NCBI GenBank assembly: GCA_032718475.1 | Contig: JAUCBJ010006535.1 | Span: forward strand, 1-37,522 | Direction: 5' to 3' | Source of the DNA: Nemertoderma westbladi | Lineage: Eukaryota; Xenacoelomorpha; Nemertodermatida; Nemertodermatidae | DNA: 37,522 bases | In this document: positions 30,561 through 37,522 of the stretch, one piece after another | Position numbering within the stretch: the first letter of the stretch is position 1 | Layout of the letters: each line of letters begins with the position of its first letter | The notes under the pieces: model-generated | The model's database searches: none | Seen by the model: only the letters and a program-made list of their open reading frames with translations | Told to the model about the DNA's origin: nothing | Position numbers and translations under genes: made by a program

Positions 30561-30690
30561 AACAAAATTGGAATTCTGGACGGGCCCTTATTAATGAAAC
30601 CTATTGTAATATAAATAGCTTTAATTAAATAGTTTTTGCGATTTTCTGTTATTAGACCTTACACACTTTTGCATATTTTTTGTCCAATAG

Positions 30691-30848
30691 CTATTGCCAA
30701 GGTTAAAGGCTGATTCTCTAAATGGAATGAAACAGACATTCGAAATGTTGAATCCAACGGAAGTGACTTCAGTGATAAATGTAAATGACTTCATATTTAT
30801 CTTTGGGAAAGAACCCGGAGACGTAAACAAAAGGACTGTCCTGTACAG
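30691..30848 (+). CDS. Kelch-like protein gene, exon 4 (first kelch-type strands)
   Basis: Acceptor TTTTTTGTCCAATAG ends at 30690; donor TACAG|GTGAGT begins at 30849 (phase 2). It encodes residues 225-277: LLPRLKADSLNGMKQTFEML, then VNDFIFIFGKEPGDVNKRTVLYR. The D-F-I-F-I-F-G...TVLYRFDPR pattern (continued in exon 5) is that of a kelch blade; the usual Gly-Gly is Gly-Lys here. Confidence 0.8.
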
Positions 30849-31164
30849 GTGAGTGTCAGAAAACGGGCAGGGGAGAACAAAGGGACTACTATTAATTAAT
30901 TTTGGAAAGGGTTCTGTGGTAATGACCAATATAATGAGAGATTTGTATAGATTACACATTAACATGGCTGGTACCTTTATGCTACAGAACTGTAAGACGC
31001 CAGCGCGCCCGAATGCACGTGAGTCCAAAGCCATAATTTTGACTTCCGACACATATTATGGATTCTAACCAGCACACAGACATTTGGAAAACTACAGTAG
31101 TATAAGTACTAACCGTTGCTGATATGGCTCGCAGTAATAATATGTATAATAATATCTTTTCCAG

Positions 31165-31265
31165 ATTCGATCCACGAGTAAGTCAATGGTTGACACTCAC
31201 TGCTCATTCAAGTTCTCGGATAGAGTTTCAGCTTTATAAGAAAGATTGCATATTCGCTACTAATC
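31165..31265 (+). CDS. Kelch-like protein gene, exon 5 (kelch strands continued)
   Basis: Acceptor TCTTTTCCAG ends at 31164; donor AATC|GTAAGT begins at 31266 (phase 1). It encodes residues 277-310: FDPRVSQWLTLTAHSSSRIE then FQLYKKDCIFATN. The DPR---QWL-L motif is the second half of a kelch blade. No further exon was found before the window ends, so the remaining kelch repeats and stop probably lie beyond 37522 after a long intron. Confidence 0.8.
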
Positions 31266-31360
31266 GTAAGTTTATCATAAATATTAAAGCTGTTTCATAA
31301 ATAGGAACGGTTCACGGAACGGAAAATTAAAATTCTAATTTAGGAAAATGAGCAGATTAA

Positions 31361-31667
31361 GTTATCAGATACAGATTAAAATTGAGCAATTCAATCACAA
31401 AATCGGTATTTAAGAAATTTAACCAAACCGTCAATAAATCAAAGAAGAGGGGTAAGTTCCTCCCTTTCAACCCCCCACAAACTGCACCCCAACCCAAAGG
31501 CGCACAGAGAATTGATGAAAGGCAGGTATTAACATAAATTTTATTTTAAAAGTATGATTTTTTAGGCTTGGAGGCAACCCAATTTGTAAGAAATTATGAA
31601 TTATTGAAACTTACCTTATTATGCCGATAGTATTGATACTGAAATATTAATTTACCATACCAACACC
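31361..31667 (-). repeat. Dispersed repeat of about 320 bp, inverted copy, downstream of exon 5
   Basis: Reverse complement of 25540-25876 along its length. Together the two copies bracket exons 1-5 of the kelch-like gene. Confidence 0.8.
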
Positions 31668-33129
31668 TCGAGCAATAGGCTGCCACTGGAGAGCCAAAGG
31701 CTCGACAGAGTCTTATATGGAATAAATAATGCAGCCTTTTTAACGGAACTTAGCAAACTAAAATAAACACCAAAGTAAAACCTCATAAGATAGCGCATTA
31801 TATAGAACCCCCTCGGAAGTAGGCACTTTGCTTTGATCTTTTTTAGGTCGATTTTTAAAGGATTTTTCCAGGAGAATGGCGAAAGCTAGAACAATTCTGT
31901 TTGCGCGATTTTATAGATGTCCCGAGCGCGCACAGCAGATAAATATTTGGCAAAAATCTGTTAATTAATTAATTAGTAATTAGCGATTAAAGATTTCTAA
32001 TTGATTTTTCTCGAAAAGTATTTGGTTTTTTCCCTAGCAACGGTGTTTTTTTTTGTTCATCTCGGTAAGATCTAAAAAAAGTTCAGTCATCGCTATGGCC
32101 CTCCTATCACTGTTAATTAGTACTAATTAGCCGAAAACTAATTAGCGTCGTAACTCGAAAACACTAAGAGCTATGAAAAAACGTAACATCACAAAGTTGT
32201 TCGGAATTTTATTCTACACAAAAAAGTCTCTGGCGCCGATGCCGTATCTCCTACCGTTAATTAGTAATTAACTAATTACTTAATTACCTAGGCGGGGAGG
32301 CTTTGCCCCCCCGCCCCCCCGCCCCCCAAATCCTTATTCACAAGGTGTATCAAAACGGTTTACTATTTTACAAATGATAATTACACTAAAATCTTTTGAA
32401 TCGAACTAATTAACGATTTTACTAATTAGTAAAGTTCCCCAAATTAATTAATAAATTATCCAATCCGGCTGCAATTATTAATACCACGAATACAGCTGAT
32501 TCATCAGCCTGGTTTGATGAACTTGATGAAATCATAAAGTCAGTAGTTGCTGTATGCTAATACTGACTAAAACTATATACCAAACACCTCTTGCCGGTAC
32601 CTACCTCCGCAGTCTGTAGTGAGCACCGGTGCAGGTATGGTAGGCCTACATTTAGGGCAGATATCGTGGAGGTTCTTTTGGCAGATAGGCCTAGTCAAAA
32701 CGTTACATCAGATGCCGCATTTTAGTCAAAACGTACCCTATCTTCATATAGTTGAATATTGCAGTATTGTGAATACAGGAATATCCAAGTACTTATGTAC
32801 ATATAGTATACCAGTATACGGTGCCCATGTACAGTAACTGGCTGATAGTTACCCTTAGTTAGTAGGCTATAGATGATTGACATTTCTAGCAATGTTCTTA
32901 ATGTAGGCATTTGACTTGACTGGAAGTTATTGATACCATGTTTTACCCCAAATTTACCCAAATTGCACCAAATCAAAATAAATCTTATAACAGCAACCCA
33001 GGCTATCTGACGATATGGATTTAGATCAATGAAGCAGATAGAGACCATTGAAGGGCATCTTATGCATGCAAAAGAAAATATGATCAGTCCCAAATCATGC
33101 AGTCAGACCTGAAATTTTGCTGATCAAAT
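31668..33129. other. Repeat-like non-coding stretch
   Basis: From about 31960 to 32470 the words TTAATTAG/CTAATTA recur many times, with a C- and G-rich hairpin-like patch (GGCGGGGAGGC then CCCCCCC runs, 32290-32327). This probably reflects an old repeat. The rest, up to 33129, shows nothing recognisable. Confidence 0.45.
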
Positions 33130-33960
33130 ACCGGTAGGTTAACTTACCGATATGCAGTAACATTTTACGGTACAATTTGATGCGAAAATGTTTTGGCCAG
33201 TACTCTGAACCTTCCATTGGGGTCCCAGGTCACTCGCGTACCGTGGTCACTGTATCTGGCACCTGATTGGATGAGATTTTCAAACGCTGAAAACATACCT
33301 AGGCCTTGACAATTCGTGGTAAGATTTTATGCGAATATGTTTCGGATGGTGTTCTAAATCTCGTGTTAAGGTCCCAAGTCACCCCCATACCGTGGTCATC
33401 AGATACGGCGCCTGATTGGCTAATTTTTTGAACGATGATAACTCGAGTTTCCTTCACTTTGGGATGCAGTTTGAAGGCTAGGAATATTCTCTGGAGGATG
33501 CCATAACTCACTGATGATATATATTGGGGTCCCAGGTCACTCGAGTAACGTGGTCACTGTATCTGGCACCTGATTTGTTGAAATTTTCAAACGCTGAAAA
33601 CCTACCTAGGCCTTGAAAATTTGTGGTAAGATTTTATGCGAATATGTTTTGGATGGTGTTCTTAATCTCGCGTTGAGGTCCCAAGTCACCCCCATACTGT
33701 GGTCTGGTCACCAGATACGGCCTGTGATTGGCCAATTCTTTGAACGACGATATCTCGAGTTTGCTTCACATTGGGATGAGGTTCGAAGGCTAGGAGTATT
33801 CTCTGGAGTATGCGCTAACTCACTGACGATGTTTTATAGCCGTTGGATTGCCGGGTTTTGCTACGTGGTCTAAGATTGGTTGATTCTTTGAAAGGCTATA
33901 TCTCAAGAAGTATTCATTTTGGAATGATGAAGTTTAATTTAATATGTTCTCTGGGGTGTT
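33130..33960. repeat. Satellite with about 155-bp monomers in a 317-bp dimeric period
   Basis: The word (C/T)GTGGTC marks five monomers at 33242, 33391, 33549, 33698 and 33864 (spacings 149, 158, 149, 166). Alternate monomers are more alike: GGGGTCCCAGGTCACTCG occurs at 33219 and 33536, exactly 317 apart, and GGTCCCAAGTCACCCCCATA at 33370 and 33677. Outer copies are more diverged. Confidence 0.8.
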
Positions 33961-33984
33961 TCCAATCCCATGGTGATCATAATA

Positions 33985-34017
33985 TCTGGGGGGGCAGAGG
34001 CCAAATCTGGGGGGGCA
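33985..34017. repeat. Paired TCTGGGGGGGCA motif, locus 1
   Basis: Two copies of TCTGGGGGGGCA, 21 bases apart. The same pair occurs at 37232-37265. Confidence 0.7.
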
Positions 34018-34180
34018 AACCCTTAACTGGGTTTGTGGGGGCATACAGCAAAGTGAGAGTTAATTTAGTACATAAAGTAAAGTCAATATTGTTGAAGAGC
34101 GAGTGGGGCGAGCCACGAAGTTGGCGGAGCCTTGGCGAACTGAAACTGTTAGGGTGTAAGGAGTATGTCAACAATGGCAA

Positions 34181-34230
34181 ATAAGATAAGATAAGATAAG
34201 ATAAGATAAGATAAGATAAGATAAGATAAG
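34181..34230. repeat. (ATAAG)10 microsatellite
   Basis: Ten perfect 5-bp copies. They form the 3' tail of the minus-strand CR1/L2-like element. Confidence 0.95.
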
Positions 34231-34398
34231 ATATTTTATTAGAGGAGACACCTCGGCTAGTGCAGCACACATAACATTGATAAACAACACAATTATATCA
34301 TTAAAATTTACGACACGAAGTGACTTATGCACCAGCTAAACTAAGATTAAGTAAAATTATACACTTCAATAAAACATAGTTAAAATCAATATTAAACG

Positions 34399-36543
34399 TT
34401 ACAGATTTCGATCAAATTTTATATATTTTTTAAAATCCACAGTAAGTAATTTCGACTTAAAAACGTTAAGAGACGGACTATTCACCACATTAGTAGGTAA
34501 ATCGTTCCATATGTTAACAACACGGTTGAAAAATACGTTCTCAACACAGTTTGTATTGCACTTTGACCCACGAATTTTGAAACGATGTCCTCTGGTAATG
34601 CAATTTCTTATTACGGTAAAATAGTCATTGCACCTAAGATTAACTAGACCGTGCATTATCTTAAAAGTGTATACCAAGTCAGCGTGTATCCTACGTAGTT
34701 CTAGTGGCTGTAGGCCTAGATATGTCAATCTCTCAATATATGGGATATCTGGGTCCAGATGACAACGAAAAAACAGACGCCTTGTAAAGTAGCGCTGCAC
34801 GGCTTCAAGTTTATCAGTTAGACCAAAGAAAGGTACTCCCTTTGTAAATGGATTCCAAACACAACTAGCATATTCTAGAACGGGCCGAGTGTATGATTTA
34901 TAAGCCGTAATCAGCGCTTCTCTGTTAGACGTAATAAAACACCGAAATATTTTATTAACAGACCGATATGCTGACGCTGTAATATTCAAAATATGCTCTG
35001 AGAAATTAAGCCTACTATCAATAGTTACACCAAGATCACGGTAAGCATGCACAGAGTCTAGATATTTGCCGTTAATTGTATACATTGGAGATACTGAAGT
35101 ACCGCTATTTATTGTTAAAACCTTACATTTGTCGTTGGCAACACTCAATTGCCAGTCATTGGACCAATCTGAGAAAATATTAATGTTATCCTGTAACGTG
35201 TATCTATCACTAGCACAATTAATGACGGAAAATAATTTTGCATCATCAGCAAACAGTTTCGCAGATGTACCGCTGATCATTTTATTTGGTAGGTCATTAA
35301 TAAAAATAATAAATAGAAGAGGTCCACAACAGGAACCTTGGGGAACCCCGGATATTATAGGATGGTAGTTTGAAAAAGTATTACCTATTTTTACACGTTG
35401 TCGCCTACCAGTTAAATAATTTGTAAACCAACGATAGACGTTGCCGCTCATGCCGTAGTTACGAAGTTTTAATAGTAATTTATCAGTCACCACAGTATCA
35501 AAAGCTTTGGCGTAGTCAGTATAGACTACATCAACCATCTTTTTCTTATTTACAGCGTTTGCCCAATTATAGGAACTATTTAATAATTGTGCCTCGGTAC
35601 TGCGACCACTGACAAATCCATATTGATCCTCGCTTATTAAATTATTGCTATGTAAGAAATATGAAATATCCACAACTAGTATACGTTCTAATAAACGACA
35701 TACAGACGCCGTCTGTGATATAGGTCTGTAGTTAGGGGCTAAAGAGGTATCACCCTTCTTAAAACACGGCGTGATGTCAGCACTTTTCCATCGTGGTGGA
35801 AGTTCACCAGTAATTAATGACGTGTTAAATAGTTTACACAAGGGCGTACAAAGTTCAAATCGTAGTATTTTGAGAACAGCAACTGGTACCCCGTCAGGTG
35901 TGCCAGTGTATTTCAATGGTAATTTACAAAGGTGTTTGTAAACCTTTTGTTCTGATATGCTATGTATATCGAACAGTTTATCTGTTACAGGGGGAAATAA
36001 AGGAGTAACATTATTATCATAAACACCAACAGATGAAAATTGCTCGTTCAGACATTCGCATTTTTCTATATCTGTTTCAGCTAATGACCCATCAGCTCTT
36101 TTTAGAGTTGAAACTGATGGTCGACTAGAAACTCTGTTCTTCGCATATTTATAGAATGCTTTTTTACAAGACCCAGTAAGGATTTTAATTTCTTTTTGCA
36201 TATGAAAATCGCGAATGGCTTTTTCACAAATAAAACAAACACGTCTATAAGCACGCAAATCAGTTACGGAATTATTGTTTTTACGCCACAACAACCGCTT
36301 AGAAGCCTGCAATTTTCGGATATGCAAGGGTGGGCGGTTTTTATTTTTATTTGGTATATATTTAGGTACAAACTTCTCAAAGAGATTGTTTAATGTTCCA
36401 TAGAATATATCACAAATAGTTGTTGACGTAACAATTTCATTAACGCAACATTCAAATAATTTTGTCAGATTTAAAGCTGTCGAATTGAAAATTTGTAGGC
36501 ATAAATATGTCCAAAACTTGACATTATTTAGGGACTTTTGACA
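34399..36543 (-). CDS. Reverse transcriptase of the CR1/L2-like element (endonuclease absent)
   Basis: Continuous frame of 714 sense codons from 36543 to the stop at 34399, with no internal stop or frameshift. No ATG opens it: the frame is simply bounded by a TGA at 36544-36546. Counting from the TTG at 36327, RT blocks are NYRPIS (199-204), YTDYAKAFDTV with catalytic Asp 271, SGVPQGSCCGPLLF (326-339) and LFADDAKLF with catalytic Asp 361 and 362. After the RT come YRDLGVTIDS, ITAYKSYTRPVLEYASCVW and the C-terminal FFNRVVNIWNDLP. The 72 codons before 36327 are the usual linker between endonuclease and RT (FVPKYIPNKNK...PPLHIRK). An uninterrupted frame suggests a recent insertion, although it lacks a start and endonuclease. 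In full-length relatives this enzyme reverse-transcribes the element's RNA at the target site. Confidence 0.9.
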   Translation of the reverse strand, partial: CQKSLNNVKFWTYLCLQIFNSTALNLTKLFECCVNEIVTSTTICDIFYGTLNNLFEKFVPKYIPNKNKNRPPLHIRKLQASKRLLWRKNNNSVTDLRAYRRVCFICEKAIRDFHMQKEIKILTGSCKKAFYKYAKNRVSSRPSVSTLKRADGSLAETDIEKCECLNEQFSSVGVYDNNVTPLFPPVTDKLFDIHSISEQKVYKHLCKLPLKYTGTPDGVPVAVLKILRFELCTPLCKLFNTSLITGELPPRWKSADITPCFKKGDTSLAPNYRPISQTASVCRLLERILVVDISYFLHSNNLISEDQYGFVSGRSTEAQLLNSSYNWANAVNKKKMVDVVYTDYAKAFDTVVTDKLLLKLRNYGMSGNVYRWFTNYLTGRRQRVKIGNTFSNYHPIISGVPQGSCCGPLLFIIFINDLPNKMISGTSAKLFADDAKLFSVINCASDRYTLQDNINIFSDWSNDWQLSVANDKCKVLTINSGTSVSPMYTINGKYLDSVHAYRDLGVTIDSRLNFSEHILNITASAYRSVNKIFRCFITSNREALITAYKSYTRPVLEYASCVWNPFTKGVPFFGLTDKLEAVQRYFTRRLFFRCHLDPDIPYIERLTYLGLQPLELRRIHADLVYTFKIMHGLVNLRCNDYFTVIRNCITRGHRFKIRGSKCNTNCVENVFFNRVVNIWNDLPTNVVNSPSLNVFKSKLLTVDFKKYIKFDRNL

Positions 36544-37522
36544 TCAACAGTTCAGCAGTCTCCCGCTAGATGGCTACATGTCTAAGCATTAAATGTCCTC
36601 CCATTTCTTTGCTTTTAATCCGTTTCAGCGGAAACTTGGCAGAATTGTACTAGACCATTTGCTGTGTCATTTAATCTTTTTCTGAGGTCTTAAATTGATT
36701 ACAGTTTTCCAGACTGCCTCTAGGTGTAAAGTGATCAAGGGACATGTGCTTAGATTTTGCTCAAATTTCATTCGCGTTGACATTTACATAATTTATGTCA
36801 CGTGCTGCGCGAAGGACCCACTTCAGGTATAATATGGTTAAGGTTAAGTTACAACAAATTATATATATGGATACCAGCGCAAGCAACCCTCAGCGCCTAG
36901 ACTTTTAGCTGCACTGCAAGCTGGCTCCCAAATTACAGATAAATAGACAATGGGTCAACAACAAACAACCCCTGGTAGCCAATGAGAGAACCTGGAGCTT
37001 TCTGGTATTTTTAGTAATTACTGGTAGGTAGCTTAATGTCATGTAGTATTATATAATTGGACCAAAATGGGATGGTGAGGAGTCAGATCAGTGTGTAGAC
37101 TGTAGACGTGTGTATCCTATTATAAGTGTATCAATGTGTATCCAATAATATTGATCACTGGGGTCATAACAACAATATTATTATTAATTAATTGTGAACA
37201 AGTTGTGAACAAGACGAATGAACAAGACATGTCTGGGGGGGCAGTGGGACTTGTCTGGGGGGGCAGTGCCCCCAAAGCCCCCCCGCACGATACGGGCCTG
37301 AATCCCACTAAAGACATCCAATTGCTGTGTGACTACCGGTTTCACGCTTTCGATTGTTTTAATATGCTTGAAAATTGTGCATATAATAATATATCAAGAA
37401 GAATTAATTTTTGCAAAACGAAAGAAATTTCAATTTCGTTTCATGTATGTCGTACTATTAGTAGTGCCTTACAGTATTATTGTGGAACGGGCAGCCGGGC
37501 ACTAAGCTATTGCATTACAATA
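36544..37522. other. Non-coding stretch to the window end
   Basis: No gene is seen. It contains CCGCTAGATGGCTAC at 36563-36577, which resembles the CTCF core, and the second paired TCTGGGGGGGCA locus (37232-37265). The latter is followed by GTGCCCCCAAAGCCCCCCC, which can pair with the preceding G-runs. Confidence 0.5.
37232..37282. repeat. Paired TCTGGGGGGGCA motif, locus 2
   Basis: Two copies of TCTGGGGGGGCA, 22 bases apart, followed by C-runs that can fold back on them. Same orientation as locus 1 at 33985-34017. Confidence 0.7.

Larger units (their letters stand above)
28335..30690 (+). other. Intron 3 of the kelch-like gene
   Basis: A GT-AG intron of 2356 bp. It holds a 325-bp foldback (28533-28857), AT-rich unannotated sequence (28860-30100) and a G-rich 33-bp minisatellite (30110-30560). 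The short ORFs inside come from these repeats. Confidence 0.75.
34181..36543 (-). mobile_element. 5'-truncated CR1/L2-like non-LTR retrotransposon
   Basis: In its own direction (minus strand) it runs from about 36543, through the linker and reverse transcriptase frame, to a stop at 34399. A short 3' UTR follows with AATAAA (34235-34240 in minus sense), ending in ten copies of the 5-bp unit ATAAG on the plus strand (34181-34230). Microsatellite 3' tails are usual for the CR1/L2 group. The endonuclease is missing, so this is a typical truncated insertion. TCAACA occurs just outside both ends (34169 and about 36544), a weak candidate target duplication. It lies antisense within what is probably a long intron of the kelch-like gene. 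Confidence 0.8.

Noticed and set aside
30022-30628. Several overlapping ORFs on both strands in the G-rich minisatellite
   Set aside because: All frames are open because a 33-bp (11-codon) unit without stops is repeated. The tract lies inside a well-supported intron.
33977-34270. Minus-strand ORF with repeated SYLIL
   Set aside because: It is the translation of the ATAAG microsatellite.
35066-36393. Plus-strand ORFs opposite the CR1/L2-like RT
   Set aside because: Antisense shadows of the RT frame with no domain features.

Overview
The window reads as AT-rich animal (metazoan) nuclear DNA. Protein-coding genes are split by GT-AG introns. The gene families are animal ones: a BTB/BACK/kelch-like protein and an ACBD3/TMED8-type GOLD-domain protein. 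Most of the rest is transposable elements, foldback elements, satellites and microsatellites. The repeated AGGCCT/TAGGCCTA words and the mix of RTE-like and CR1/L2-like retroelements would suit a marine invertebrate, possibly a deuterostome, but that is a guess. Nothing looks bacterial: no operons, no ribosome-binding-site pattern and no CRISPR.

Layout. 1-0.9 kb: a 37-bp tandem repeat, then a decayed reading frame with the Cys/His spacing of BEL/Pao-type gag zinc knuckles. 0.9-4.3 kb: non-coding, with hairpins and a foldback element. 4.4-5.5 kb: a two-exon gene (+) for a 136-residue protein with one membrane segment. 6-9.2 kb: dispersed repeats, including a poly-G-bearing family and three 3'-end scraps of one RTE-like retroelement. 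9.5-10.8 kb: an intact single-exon GOLD-domain gene (-). 13.1-16.9 kb: a broken RTE-like element (+), interrupted by a 5'-truncated CR1/L2-like element (-). 17.2-18.4 kb: two adjoining 42-bp arrays that look like a decayed 14-codon repeat gene on the minus strand. 18.9-20.7 kb: degenerate satellites. 20.8-25.9 kb: an uncertain ORF (-), a MITE-like foldback and pairs of dispersed repeats. 26.8-31.3 kb: five exons (+) of a kelch-like gene whose N-terminus has no visible BTB core; the 3' exons probably lie beyond the window. 31.3-34 kb: repeats and a satellite with a dimeric period. 34.2-36.5 kb: a 5'-truncated CR1/L2-like element (-) with a fully open reverse-transcriptase frame. 36.5-37.5 kb: non-coding.

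The three host genes (membrane protein, GOLD protein, kelch-like protein) show no obvious functional link. The kelch-like exons sit between two inverted copies of one ~320-bp repeat, and the introns carry a foldback element and a G-rich minisatellite. I did not find a clearly new multi-gene system. The best leads are the 42-bp arrays, the BTB-less kelch-like N-terminus with three RRxS motifs, the 28.5-kb foldback, and the unrecognised two-exon membrane protein.
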